Positions 34,313 through 42,801 of a stretch of 64,000 nt of DNA are shown here, piece by piece. The notes beneath the pieces were generated by a model that did not search any database, had not been told where the DNA came from, and saw only the letters and a list, made by a program, of their open reading frames with translations. The translations under genes and the position numbers were made by a program. Numbering within the stretch: position 1 is the first letter of the stretch; every line of letters begins with the position of its first letter. The stretch is from Treponema sp. UBA1747. GTDB lineage: Bacteria > Spirochaetota > Spirochaetia > Treponematales > Treponemataceae. The stretch covers positions 20,180 through 84,179 of the forward strand of contig DCHR01000056.1 of NCBI GenBank assembly GCA_002315375.1. Direction: 5' to 3'.

Positions 34313-34915
34313 ATGGAAAATTATTACGATATTTTAGGTGTTCAAAAAAACGCCACTACTGATGAGATAAAAAAAGCATACCGTTCCCTCGCCTTCAAAT
34401 ACCATCCGGACAGAAATCCCGGTGACAAAGCTGCCGAAGAGCAATTCAAAAAGATTACGGTAGCCTACGACACCTTGAGTGACCCTGCCAAAAAACGGGA
34501 TTATGACCTGGGTGGTGCTTCTACCTATTCTTCGCAGAATACTTCCGGTTATGGAAACGGAAATTATTCTTACCGCAGTTCTTATACAGGAAATCCTTTT
34601 GGAGAAGACAATCCTTTCGGCCAGTGGTATCAGAATGAAACCAGAAATTCAGGCGAAAACAGAAACTACACATATTATTATGAATCTCAGACTCCGAATT
34701 TCTCAAAAGACTATTACAAACGCAGTTTCTGGAGAAATCTGGGTAAAGCGGTATTCAGCGGATTTATGGGGCGCATAATCATCGGAACTCCGCTTATTTA
34801 TTTTTTCCCAATCGGTCCTATTTTAGCACTGATTTGCGGCATAAACGTAATCCGGGGAATAATCGGAACTGTTTCCAGCTTCGTAAACATCATCTCCTAC
34901 AAAGAAAAAAAATAG
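34313..34915 (+). CDS. DnaJ-domain membrane protein
   Basis: The 200-residue protein begins with a complete J-domain ([23 protein letters not shown] within [30 protein letters not shown]). A Gly/Tyr/Ser/Asn-rich linker and a C-terminal hydrophobic part with about two helices ([20 protein letters not shown]) follow. There are no zinc-finger or substrate-binding domains of DnaJ, so it is a DnaJ-like cochaperone that would recruit DnaK at the membrane. Confidence 0.87.
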   Translation: MENYYDILGVQKNATTDEIKKAYRSLAFKYHPDRNPGDKAAEEQFKKITVAYDTLSDPAKKRDYDLGGASTYSSQNTSGYGNGNYSYRSSYTGNPFGEDNPFGQWYQNETRNSGENRNYTYYYESQTPNFSKDYYKRSFWRNLGKAVFSGFMGRIIIGTPLIYFFPIGPILALICGINVIRGIIGTVSSFVNIISYKEKK

Positions 34916-34921
34916 CCTCAA

Positions 34922-34950
34922 TTGACGGAAAAACCGTTTTTTGCTATATT
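34922..34950 (+). promoter_or_regulatory. Promoter of tRNA-Ala
   Basis: TTGACG (34922-34927), 17 bp, TATATT (34945-34950), 12 bp before the tRNA 5' end. Confidence 0.75.
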
Positions 34951-34962
34951 TAAACCACTTTC

Positions 34963-35036
34963 GGGGGTGTAGCTCACCTGGCTAGAGCGCATGAATGGCA
35001 TTCATGAGGTAGTCGGTTCAAGTCCGATCATCTCCA
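34963..35036 (+). tRNA. tRNA-Ala (anticodon GGC)
   Basis: A 74-nt cloverleaf. The acceptor is GGGGGTG / CATCTCC with the G3:U70 wobble that identifies tRNA-Ala, and discriminator A. The anticodon loop ATGGCAT between CATGA and TCATG gives GGC. The T-arm is GTCGG-TTCAAGT-CCGAT. No CCA is encoded. The last 25 nt (35012-35036) are repeated exactly at 35245-35269. Confidence 0.94.
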
Positions 35037-35052
35037 TCAAAATTTAACAAGA

Positions 35053-35076
35053 GCGTTCCGATTAGGAACGCTTTTC
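35053..35076 (+). terminator. Terminator of tRNA-Ala
   Basis: A 7-bp stem GCGTTCC / GGAACGC with a GATTA loop and a short T-run, 17 nt past the tRNA. Confidence 0.82.
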
Positions 35077-35085
35077 TATTTTAAA

Positions 35086-35114
35086 TTGACCTATATACAT
35101 TAAAAATATAATAT
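35086..35114 (+). promoter_or_regulatory. Candidate promoter of the tRNA-Ala-associated RNA element
   Basis: TTGACC at 35086-35091 with TAATAT at 35109-35114 (17-bp spacer) or TATAAT at 35107-35112 (15-bp spacer). Transcription would begin at about 35118-35121, inside the GAACCGAC segment that opens the element. Confidence 0.6.
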
Positions 35115-35115
35115 A

Positions 35116-35269
35116 GAACCGACTACGCGAGGGAGCGCCGAGAAACGCGATGAAGGAGCGTTTCGAGGAAAAGCCGCCATGGAGGGCGGCGTCAGCGACC
35201 GAGAGCGGCCCGGAAGGAGGCAACAGGATGTTGCCGACTGGAGGGTCGGTTCAAGTCCGATCATCTCCA
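35116..35269 (+). ncRNA. Candidate structured RNA element ending in a duplicated tRNA-Ala 3' end
   Basis: The element opens with GAACCGAC, complementary to GTCGGTTC at its own end. Three hairpins follow: GAAACGC-GATGAAGGA-GCGTTTC, GCCGCC-ATGGAG-GGCGGC (35173-35190) and GGCAAC-AGGAT-GTTGCC. CCGACTGGAG then leads into an exact 25-nt copy of the tRNA-Ala 3' end at 35245-35269, 233 bp after the original. Eight GGA triplets occur, three of them in hairpin loops. It aligns over its length with the element after tRNA-Glu, with conserved loops and compensatory stem changes. It has its own promoter-like sequence and no terminator before the convergent gene. Confidence 0.7.
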
Positions 35270-35275
35270 CTTAAC

Positions 35276-35797
35276 TTAGATTTCACCATTTCCTTCTACT
35301 TCATCCAGAAGGGCCGCATACAAAGTCATCATATCCCTGTTTGAACGGCGAAGAGAGCCCGCAATTCTTCGGGAAATACGATACATAACGTAATATCCAA
35401 GAATTGGTTCTTCATCACAAAGAGCTTTAAACTTAGTTCCATCAAGACGCAAAGTTTTACAGTTTGTCAAAGCCAGAACAGAAGCAGAGCGTGTATCTTT
35501 ATCTACCAATGCAACTTCCCCAAAAAAAACATTCTGCTCTGAAGCCAGATTTACAACAGCGAACTGTTCATTACTTGGAGTATTTCTTTTTATCTGAACC
35601 GTTCCTTCGTAAAGAATAAAAAGTGAATCACCAAGTTCACCTTCTTTTATTATGTATTCCCCCACATTAAAGGTCTGTGGTTCAAGAAGTATACAAACCT
35701 TTTTCAGGATTTCTTTATGAACTTCATTATCCTTATTGAAATCAGAAAAGATTTCCAGATTCACAATTTTATCAATTAATTCCGGAGTATATTCCAT
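35276..35797 (-). CDS. Cyclic nucleotide-binding domain protein
   Basis: The protein has 173 residues from the ATG at 35797, preceded by GGAGAGGAC. The longer frame to 35896 lies inside the channel gene. The body is a cNMP-binding (CAP-type) beta-roll: EYIIKEGELGDSLFILYEGT, FFGEVALVDKDTRSASVLAL (phosphate-binding cassette FGEVAL...RSASV) and GTKFKALCDEEPILGYYVM. There is no DNA-binding helix-turn-helix. It lies immediately downstream of a K+ channel gene and may regulate that channel in trans. Confidence 0.85.
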   Translation of the reverse strand: MEYTPELIDKIVNLEIFSDFNKDNEVHKEILKKVCILLEPQTFNVGEYIIKEGELGDSLFILYEGTVQIKRNTPSNEQFAVVNLASEQNVFFGEVALVDKDTRSASVLALTNCKTLRLDGTKFKALCDEEPILGYYVMYRISRRIAGSLRRSNRDMMTLYAALLDEVEGNGEI

Positions 35798-35798
35798 C

Positions 35799-37013
35799 TT
35801 AGTCCTCTCCTTCTGCAGTATTTTCTTCTTCTGTACTTCGCTGGATAAAAATAGCTTTTGCATTATCCGGAATAATATAATCATCAGAAGGAGCAAAAAC
35901 CGGAAGGTTGCTTCTGAGGGTTTTAACCTTTTTCAGATTGGCAACGATTTTTTCAACATTCGGATTTTTCTGGGCTTCTGCAAGAGCTTCACGACGGCGC
36001 TGATAAAAGTTTCCTGTGTTTTCCAGAAGACCAATAAGAATACTGGAAGTTTTCAAGGATTCACGGTATTCACTGTAAGCACGTCCAATAAATGCTTCAG
36101 GAATATCCTGCAAATCAATTCCGGCTTCTGCTTCTTCAGAAATCAACGCTCTCAAAATATGGCTCATTCCTTTTCCACTGGAAGCCTGAACCAGCAGATT
36201 CTGTTCATAATCAGATGAAAGAATAATTTCATCACAATGTGCAAGGGAAAGATGTTTTTCAAATTTTGAATCCATAATTTCCGCAACACAGTAAATCTTT
36301 GGATTCAGGTTTTTGATTGTAATTGCCCCCAGAACTGTTCTGGAATCGGTTTCAAGAATTGAATAATTCTCTGAAGTATCAGCAAGAATCAAGGCTCTTT
36401 CGGCGGTCTTTATCTGGGCTCTCAAAAGAGCATCTTCATCTGTAAAATCTCCGTGAAGAAAGTTAATCATTTTGAATCTGTCATCAGATTTGATTTTATC
36501 AATTTTCATCTGCGAAGCAGTATTCAGAAGAACGATTTTATCTGTAGGAATTTCAGGATTTGCAAGAAGAATTCCTTCAAGTATTTTTTCAAAATTATTT
36601 TTATAACCGCAGATAATAAAGTGATTTTTCATTTTTGCCATTTTCAAAAGTCCTCTGTCTTTTTTCTGTTGTCTGTCAAAGAGAAATGATGCAAACTTTC
36701 CTGAAAGCGCACCAAAGATTGCTACACCTGCAATCAGTAAAACAATTGCAGCGATACGGCCGGGAATGGTAGAAGGATAAATATCTCCATATCCGACTGT
36801 AGTTATTGTTACGAGAGTGTACCAGATAGCATCGAATAAAGTATTGAGCCCGTCATTTGTAGCCTGTTCGACTCTAAAAATGAAAAGCATCAAAATTATG
36901 AGAAGCAGAGAAATAATGATTCCCAGAAGCGTGGAAGGATTTGTCAGAAATTCCTTGATTCTGGCTTTAAACTGTCGTTTGCCCCTCAAACCGTCGTTTT
37001 TCTTTTTTTCCAT
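35799..37013 (-). CDS. Potassium channel with TrkA-N (RCK) domain
   Basis: The protein has 404 residues from the ATG at 37013. The first helix (GIIISLLLIILMLFIF) and a pore helix lead to the selectivity filter TTVGYGDIYP, followed by a second helix (AAIVLLIAGVAIFGALSG). The cytoplasmic RCK/TrkA-N domain starts KNHFIICGYKNNFEKILEGI, with an altered nucleotide-binding glycine loop (CGYKNNF), and includes LILADTSENYSILETDSRT. Two-helix channels of this type are gated by ligands of the RCK domain. The gene for a cyclic-nucleotide-binding protein follows after 1 nt. Confidence 0.88.
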   Translation of the reverse strand: MEKKKNDGLRGKRQFKARIKEFLTNPSTLLGIIISLLLIILMLFIFRVEQATNDGLNTLFDAIWYTLVTITTVGYGDIYPSTIPGRIAAIVLLIAGVAIFGALSGKFASFLFDRQQKKDRGLLKMAKMKNHFIICGYKNNFEKILEGILLANPEIPTDKIVLLNTASQMKIDKIKSDDRFKMINFLHGDFTDEDALLRAQIKTAERALILADTSENYSILETDSRTVLGAITIKNLNPKIYCVAEIMDSKFEKHLSLAHCDEIILSSDYEQNLLVQASSGKGMSHILRALISEEAEAGIDLQDIPEAFIGRAYSEYRESLKTSSILIGLLENTGNFYQRRREALAEAQKNPNVEKIVANLKKVKTLRSNLPVFAPSDDYIIPDNAKAIFIQRSTEEENTAEGED

Positions 37014-37067
37014 TTGATTAATTATAAAATGGAAAGACCTTCTTTTAAAGGGGGGGAGATAAAAAAA

Positions 37068-37097
37068 GAAAGGCACTTTCAGAGGAAAGTGCCTTTC
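37068..37097 (-). terminator. Terminator downstream of the lipoprotein gene
   Basis: A 13-bp perfect stem GAAAGGCACTTTC / GAAAGTGCCTTTC with a 4-nt loop and a T-run on the minus strand. It separates the lipoprotein gene from the channel gene. Confidence 0.9.
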
Positions 37098-37102
37098 TAA
37101 CG

Positions 37103-38134
37103 TCATTTTACGGTTCCTTGAAACCATTCAGCAAAACCGGAGGACAAATCGTTCTCAACATTCTTTGCTATTTTTTTCTCCAGAAATGATTCCGCTTCGA
37201 CAAAACCAGTTACCCGATCAAGAGACTTTTTGTAAGTCCAAAGGGTCTTGTTTTTATTCTTCACTTCAACCCGATATTCAGGCACAGAAACAATTGTTCC
37301 CGTATCACTGAAAACCTCCTTATTTTTTGAAAGGGTCAGAAAAACTGTATACTGGTTTCCAACAGAAGAAACAGAATAACCACTGGAAGTAACAACCTTT
37401 TCAACAACTGGAATATAACGTCTGTCTGTATCCTTATCAACCAAAACATCCATCAGGATTCCTCTTCTGACAGATAAAATCCGTTCATCCAGAGAAGAAA
37501 TCACATTACGATCCTGCGAATATGGAAGAGCTCCTTTTTTATAAAGGATTTCCGAAAAAAGGATTAAATCCTCATATGTATTTCCGGCTTCGGCGGCATT
37601 CTTCAATACGGCAATTTTATTGAAAGGATCTTCTTCCTTTTCTGCAGAATCAATGAAGGAATAAAAATTACTTTTTGCCTGTCCTACAACAGGCTCGTAA
37701 TTTCTCCAGGCTTCCTTACGGTCCAGGTATGAACAGACATAATAAAGTCCTTCCTTTTTATCAAACCATGGTTCCGTGTGTTTTATACCCGAAATCTCAA
37801 TTCCTGATTGAATGGATATATCCCGAATAAGGTTTTCTTCAAACTTTCCGTTTTCATCTTCCGAAGTCATCACCTGCTGGACTGAAGTTGTGGAAGAAAT
37901 TTTTCTGGAAAAATAAGATGCAAGATTTCCATCGGCAAGACTCATTGCTGAATCAATGCCTGAAGCTTTCCCAATTCCGGTTACATAATTTTCTGATGAA
38001 AAGACCTGTCCCACTGTATACGAATCTGTCCAGAGAGGACGTGATTCTACTTCAGCCGATTTGCACCCTGCAAATACAGAAGCCGCAATTACCAGGAAAC
38101 AAACTGAAATTACAGAAAAACAGATTCTTTTCAT
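37103..38134 (-). CDS. LPP20-like lipoprotein
   Basis: The 343-residue protein has lipobox SVFAGC. The N-terminal half (YVTGIGKASGIDSAMSLADG, NLASYFSRKISSTTSVQQVM) is of the LPP20/FlgP type, a small alpha-beta domain found in outer-membrane lipoproteins. The C-terminal half (VVEKVVTSSGYSVSSVGNQY) carries a second mixed domain. Two further secreted proteins precede it in the same direction. Function unknown. Confidence 0.72.
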   Translation of the reverse strand: MKRICFSVISVCFLVIAASVFAGCKSAEVESRPLWTDSYTVGQVFSSENYVTGIGKASGIDSAMSLADGNLASYFSRKISSTTSVQQVMTSEDENGKFEENLIRDISIQSGIEISGIKHTEPWFDKKEGLYYVCSYLDRKEAWRNYEPVVGQAKSNFYSFIDSAEKEEDPFNKIAVLKNAAEAGNTYEDLILFSEILYKKGALPYSQDRNVISSLDERILSVRRGILMDVLVDKDTDRRYIPVVEKVVTSSGYSVSSVGNQYTVFLTLSKNKEVFSDTGTIVSVPEYRVEVKNKNKTLWTYKKSLDRVTGFVEAESFLEKKIAKNVENDLSSGFAEWFQGTVK

Positions 38135-38155
38135 TTAAAAATCCCGCTTACGATT

Positions 38156-38860
38156 CTAGTCAACATCAACAACAGCATCAGCATCAGCTACTTTATCCAT
38201 GATTTCAGCTGTTACTTTTGCTTTAAGATAAGAACTTTCAGTTGCTGTTTCATCAATTGATTTAAGAGCCTGTTTAAGCTGATCGTTGAAAGTTTTCTTT
38301 TCCATTCCCCAGACAGCATAGTACTCGTAGAAAGAATCTGTTACATTCTTTTTCTTATCAAGAACATTTACTTTTACCCAGTAGCTGGCGATTTTTTCAA
38401 GTCCTGAAAGACGAACATCTGTCAAAGAAATACGATACATATCCAGAGTTTCTTTGAGGCTTTCATCATCGCTTCCGCTCATTTCGGCTTCAACAGATTT
38501 TCCTGCAACGCGTTCCATAATTCCGGCAACTTCAGTTTCAACTTTTACCAGGTCAGCCCACTGTTCAACATAGCTCAGATTTTTTCCGCGGTTTGTAACA
38601 ACGAAAACTTTCTTTCCGCCAACACCAGGCATAACAGGGTTCAGAATTTCTGTTGAATACTGACCTTCACCAATGAGTTTTACCCATTCTGGAATTTCAG
38701 CACCAAAGGTTGCTCCCTGATAATCTTCAATAACACGTTTACCGGTAGCTACTTTTGCAGACTTACCTTTAATTCCAGATCCTTTTGTTTCTGTTGTTTT
38801 GCATCCAAAGAGCAAAGCACTCAGTGCGATTACTGCCAAACATAAAACTGATTTTTTCAT
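38156..38860 (-). CDS. Lipoprotein, second LPP20-like family member
   Basis: The 234-residue protein has lipobox SALLFGC. It has PEWVKLIGEGQYSTEILNPV, then a helical stretch AGIMERVAGKSVEAEMSGSD, YRISLTDVRLSGLEKIASYW and EYYAVWGMEKKTFNDQL. The order resembles the neighbouring lipoprotein and other LPP20-type proteins, so these are probably paralogues. The start has CGGAGGT well placed. A gap of 21 bp to the next gene suggests one transcript. Confidence 0.68.
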   Translation of the reverse strand: MKKSVLCLAVIALSALLFGCKTTETKGSGIKGKSAKVATGKRVIEDYQGATFGAEIPEWVKLIGEGQYSTEILNPVMPGVGGKKVFVVTNRGKNLSYVEQWADLVKVETEVAGIMERVAGKSVEAEMSGSDDESLKETLDMYRISLTDVRLSGLEKIASYWVKVNVLDKKKNVTDSFYEYYAVWGMEKKTFNDQLKQALKSIDETATESSYLKAKVTAEIMDKVADADAVVDVD

Positions 38861-38899
38861 AAATATACCTCCGAAGTTTATTTTATGTTTATTTATTTT

Positions 38900-41218
38900 C
38901 TAAAAATAATAACCAAATGAAATTCCCACTGATTCATATGCGCGCAGGAAATTAGCATTACCCTCTCCAAACCGGACCTCAGAGTTCACAAACATACCTA
39001 ATGAAACTCCACCGATAACAATATCCAGTCCTGAACGGGAAGCCAGCCGCAGATTTCCAATCAAATCATCATCACTTGATGAACGTTTTACACTTGTTGA
39101 TGAAGAATCTGCAAGTATTCCACCAATTATGCTTAAATCTGCATATGGTCGGAAACATCCGAAATTAACAGAAGTTCCGATTCCTATACCGAATGAAAAG
39201 TTATCCATCTGATCAAAATTGTCATAACCAATAGTCATCGGTATATACCAGATAGAATCTGTAGACATATTAATGCGAACTTCAACGTTTCCTGCAAGAC
39301 CAAATGGATCTGTGCTTGCACAGAAAGAATATCCGGCTTTCTGTCTCATATTTGGAGTCCAGTAATCAATAATTGATGCAAGAAGACCCTTTGCCTGAAC
39401 ATGCTGTTCCTGCCGCTGGGTTTCCTGTTTTTTCTGGCGCTCTTCTTTTTCCTGGCGTTTCTGAGCTTCCTGAGATTCTTTTTCCTTCTGCTTTTCAGTT
39501 TTATTTTTTACAGAAAGAGATCCACGAACTGCAGAATTATAATCATCCAGTGTATAGTTTGCTACAATTTTATTATCTTCCATTCTTTTCAGGGTAAACT
39601 GATTGAATACAAGACGATAATCACCGTAAACAGAATTGTATTTTACTTTAAGAGTAAGAATACCATAAATATACGGAGTAGATGTTCTGAAACAAAGGTC
39701 AGCAAGTTCAGCAGCATCCATATATTCTGCATATTCACTGTCATTTTTTCCGTTGTATTCTACAGGTTCTTTTCCTGCAATGTCCTTATAAGAAACAGTG
39801 CACTGAAGAAGTGTAAGATCCGGAATATTTGTAATCAAATCTGTTTCCTTCATATCAAAGTACGGAGTTACAGTCCAGTTACATTTTTCCCCGTCATAAT
39901 TTCCAACAGAAACAATTACCTGAGAACCTTTTTCAAAAGAACGGTAAACAAACTGAGTTTCTTCAAGATCTTTGATTCCCTCATCAATCTGTTTTTCATA
40001 CGCATTGATTGAGGTTACATAAGATGTTTTCAAATCATTATTTGATTCTGTCTTCAACTTCTCATATTTATCCTGAATCTTCTTAACTTTTGAATCACGA
40101 TATTTTCTGGCTTTTTCAGTAGGATTTCCATTGGCATCAGTTTCTGCAAGGCGCCATGGTTCCGCATATATATCGTCGATTTCTTTATTCATTTTTTCAT
40201 CAAAATAATCTGTATTTCCGTTTATTGAAGAAATGAGCTGTGCTTCAAGATCAGAAAGTATCTGACGGTCAGCTTCAATCAGTTCAATTCGTTTTTCCAG
40301 TGAAAGGCCCTGAATCAGTTCTTTATTCAAAGTATCCTGCTGTTCCTGACTCTGTCTGATTTTTTCCTGAAATTTCTTTGCCAGGTCACTGCGTTTCTGT
40401 TCGGCAAGGGCCTTCAATTCAGCTTCCTGCTTTGCAGCTTTTTCAATTTCTTCCTGGTACTTTCTGAGCTGTTCTTCTGTTTTACGGCGTGCATTTTCTG
40501 CAGCCTGAATCTTCTGCTGCAAAGCCTGTTCTTTTCTCAAGGTTTCCGCACGTTCTTCTGCAGTCTGATTTTCTTTCCGGATTTTTTCCAGTTCTTCGCG
40601 GCTGCTGTCAATCTGTTCAGTAAGCTCAAGAATGTATTTTTTATAGTTGTCTGAAGTATCTTCTGCGTGTGTAAGCTGAACTTCAACGCTGTATGGAATC
40701 TGGGAAATAAATCCTTTTCCGTACAAGGCTTTCATTGCAGCATAAGACAGTTTATCTGTTTCCAGATCAATCTGTTCAAGAGCAAAATAGGCTTCTGAAG
40801 ATGAACCGGCTACAATTTCCATTGTTTCAATATTTGAAGCGGTATATTCAAGTTTGTAACCGGTCTTGTATTTTACAAGGGAAATCTCAATTCTAAGGTC
40901 AGCTTTTGATGACTGGTCACTGGCATAAGCTGAATCTTCAGAACCAAGACCTTTTCCTGCATCAATCTGAGACTGTTTCTGAATTTTTCTAAGGCTTGAA
41001 TCATTTGCTTCTGTACGAACAGTTACTTCATCAAGGAGTGTAAGGTTTCCGACAAAAGACTGAAATGCAGAACGGGCATATAATTTATCTGAAGCATCAA
41101 GTTTTTCGTAAGTACTCTGATTCTGGGAAACAAGAATTACCTTCCCTTTTGTCTGAGCAACAAGAAATGCTGAAAAGAATGTAAACAGAACACAGGTTAT
41201 CAGCAATTTACGTTTCAT
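38900..41218 (-). CDS. Secreted coiled-coil protein with C-terminal beta domain
   Basis: The 772-residue protein has a signal peptide (MKRKLLITCVLFTFFSAFLV) and then a domain of about 170 residues with KGKVILVSQNQSTYEKLDAS. A long Glu/Gln/Lys-rich coiled coil spans about 195-345 (EEQLRKYQEEIEKAAKQEAE). After a mid-domain and a short second KQEKEERQ stretch, the final 120 residues (YSFCASTDPFGLAGNVEVRI to YESVGISFGYYF) end in an aromatic residue like outer-membrane beta strands. It may span the periplasm from the outer membrane. AGGAAAAA precedes the start. Confidence 0.7.
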   Translation of the reverse strand: MKRKLLITCVLFTFFSAFLVAQTKGKVILVSQNQSTYEKLDASDKLYARSAFQSFVGNLTLLDEVTVRTEANDSSLRKIQKQSQIDAGKGLGSEDSAYASDQSSKADLRIEISLVKYKTGYKLEYTASNIETMEIVAGSSSEAYFALEQIDLETDKLSYAAMKALYGKGFISQIPYSVEVQLTHAEDTSDNYKKYILELTEQIDSSREELEKIRKENQTAEERAETLRKEQALQQKIQAAENARRKTEEQLRKYQEEIEKAAKQEAELKALAEQKRSDLAKKFQEKIRQSQEQQDTLNKELIQGLSLEKRIELIEADRQILSDLEAQLISSINGNTDYFDEKMNKEIDDIYAEPWRLAETDANGNPTEKARKYRDSKVKKIQDKYEKLKTESNNDLKTSYVTSINAYEKQIDEGIKDLEETQFVYRSFEKGSQVIVSVGNYDGEKCNWTVTPYFDMKETDLITNIPDLTLLQCTVSYKDIAGKEPVEYNGKNDSEYAEYMDAAELADLCFRTSTPYIYGILTLKVKYNSVYGDYRLVFNQFTLKRMEDNKIVANYTLDDYNSAVRGSLSVKNKTEKQKEKESQEAQKRQEKEERQKKQETQRQEQHVQAKGLLASIIDYWTPNMRQKAGYSFCASTDPFGLAGNVEVRINMSTDSIWYIPMTIGYDNFDQMDNFSFGIGIGTSVNFGCFRPYADLSIIGGILADSSSTSVKRSSSDDDLIGNLRLASRSGLDIVIGGVSLGMFVNSEVRFGEGNANFLRAYESVGISFGYYF

Positions 41219-41234
41219 TTTTTCCTCTCTCTCG

Positions 41235-41276
41235 ATCCGCTATTGAATCTCACAAACTCAATTATTAACAGCGGAT
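41235..41276 (-). promoter_or_regulatory. Leader hairpin upstream of the coiled-coil protein gene
   Basis: ATCCGCT pairs with AGCGGAT, with an inner ATTGA/TCAAT pairing, ending about 10 nt before the ribosome binding site. It may affect translation of the gene; a regulatory role is inference. Confidence 0.35.
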
Positions 41277-41325
41277 TAACATAACATATTGTTAACATAC
41301 CATAAAGCAGAAGGTTACAATATAT

Positions 41326-41352
41326 AAAAAAAGGGTTCCTAAAGAACCCCTT
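41326..41352 (-). terminator. Terminator of the PurF-like gene
   Basis: On the minus strand GGGGTTC / GAACCC with a short TTTAG loop is followed by seven T, 10 nt past the stop. Confidence 0.88.
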
Positions 41353-41361
41353 TAATCAGTT

Positions 41362-42783
41362 CTATTCCTGTCCATTCCAGCAGTATGTACAGAGTTTGCA
41401 AGGTTCGATACCTACACTTGCAATCATATCATCCAGACGATGGAACTTAAGTGAAGAGAAATGGAGCTGTTTTCTGATTTCTTCCAGCATCCATGCATAT
41501 TCCGGTGAATCCGGGTCACAGTACTTCTGAAGAGTTTCCTGGCTTACGTTTTCCCCTTCCTTATCACGGATAATGCGGCGTGTAATCAGGTCCAGTTCCG
41601 AATTTGAGCGGCTGAAGTTCAGGTATTTACAGCCGTATACAAGTGGTGGACAGGCCGGGCGGATATGAACTTCTTTTGCACCTGCGTTATAAAGGAAGTC
41701 AGTTGTTTCACGAAGCTGTGTTCCGCGAACAATTGAGTCATCAATCAAAAGAAGAGATTTTCCTTTTATAAGCTGTGGAACAGGAATAAGTTTCATGTGG
41801 GCAACAAGGTTTCTCTGGGCCTGGTTTACAGGCATGAAAGAACGTGGCCATGTCGGGGTGTATTTAATGAATGGTCTCTGGAAAGGAATTCCCGATTCAT
41901 TTGCATAGCCGATTGCATGAGGTGTTCCCGAGTCAGGAACACCGGCAACAGAATCAATATGAATGTTTGAATCTGCCATATCACGGCGTGCAAGGTATTT
42001 TCCGCAGTTATAGCGCATCTGTTCAACATTTACGCCTTCATAACTTGCTGTAGGATATCCGTAGTAAATCCACAGGAAAGTACAGATTTTCATTTCTTTA
42101 CCAGGTTCCTGAAGAGTCTGGATTCCGTCTGCAGTGATGAAGTCAATTTCGTTTGGTCCAAGCTCATGGAAGTCTGTATAGCCAAGGTTTACATAAGAAA
42201 AGTTTTCAAAGGCAACACAGTAAGAACCTTCTTTATGTCCGATCTGCAAAGGAGTACGTCCCAGTCTGTCACGTGAAGCATAGATTCCGTCTTTTGTCAT
42301 AAGGAGAATTGAAATGGAACCTTTAATTGTATTCTGTACAAACTTCAAACCTTCCAGAATTGAATCCTTCATGTTAATAATGGAAACAATAAGCTCTGTC
42401 TGGTTGATTTCTCCCCCGCTCATTTCCAGGAAGTGTGTATTTCCGTCTGAAAGAACTGTTTTTACAAGTTCATTCTTGTTTGTAACAATACCTACTGTTG
42501 TAATTGCGTAGCTTCCCAGGTGAGAATGAACCAGAAGAGGCTGAGCTTCATAATCGGAAATACAACCGATTCCCATTTTTCCATGCATTTCATCAATATC
42601 TTTTTCAAATTTTGTACGGAAAGGAGAATTGGAAATATTATGAATGGAACGGTTGAATGTTCCGTCTTCCATTAAAACAGCAAGACCACCTTTCTTTGTT
42701 CCAAGGTGAGAATGATAATCCACACCAAAAAATAAATCCAATGAACAATCTTCTTTCGAAGCTACTCCAAATACGCCACCCAT
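41362..42783 (-). CDS. PurF-type phosphoribosyltransferase lacking the N-terminal catalytic cysteine
   Basis: The 473-residue protein aligns with amidophosphoribosyltransferase over its length: an N-terminal Ntn glutaminase fold (GVFGVASKEDC, YHSHLGTKKGGLAV), ASRDRLGRTPLQIG, VAGVPDSGTPHAIGYA, the PRPP loop LLIDDSIVRGTQLRET at about 344-357, and CKLCTYCWNG near the end. The normal start is Met-Cys-Gly, the cysteine being the glutaminase nucleophile. Here the start is Met-Gly-Gly and no cysteine is in place. AAGGAG lies before this ATG, so the start is firm. It may use free ammonia or have another role. Confidence 0.87.
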   Translation of the reverse strand: MGGVFGVASKEDCSLDLFFGVDYHSHLGTKKGGLAVLMEDGTFNRSIHNISNSPFRTKFEKDIDEMHGKMGIGCISDYEAQPLLVHSHLGSYAITTVGIVTNKNELVKTVLSDGNTHFLEMSGGEINQTELIVSIINMKDSILEGLKFVQNTIKGSISILLMTKDGIYASRDRLGRTPLQIGHKEGSYCVAFENFSYVNLGYTDFHELGPNEIDFITADGIQTLQEPGKEMKICTFLWIYYGYPTASYEGVNVEQMRYNCGKYLARRDMADSNIHIDSVAGVPDSGTPHAIGYANESGIPFQRPFIKYTPTWPRSFMPVNQAQRNLVAHMKLIPVPQLIKGKSLLLIDDSIVRGTQLRETTDFLYNAGAKEVHIRPACPPLVYGCKYLNFSRSNSELDLITRRIIRDKEGENVSQETLQKYCDPDSPEYAWMLEEIRKQLHFSSLKFHRLDDMIASVGIEPCKLCTYCWNGQE

Positions 42784-42801
42784 GGTGAACTCCTTATATT
42801 T

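Noticed and set aside
35116..35269. The tRNA-Ala-linked element as a tmRNA or a second tRNA
   Set aside because: No 5' acceptor strand, D-arm or tag reading frame is present, and the length is too short for tmRNA.
35116..35269. Ordinary integrated genomic island flanked by tRNA att sites
   Set aside because: The duplicated tRNA ends are only 233-234 bp apart and enclose no integrase or other gene.
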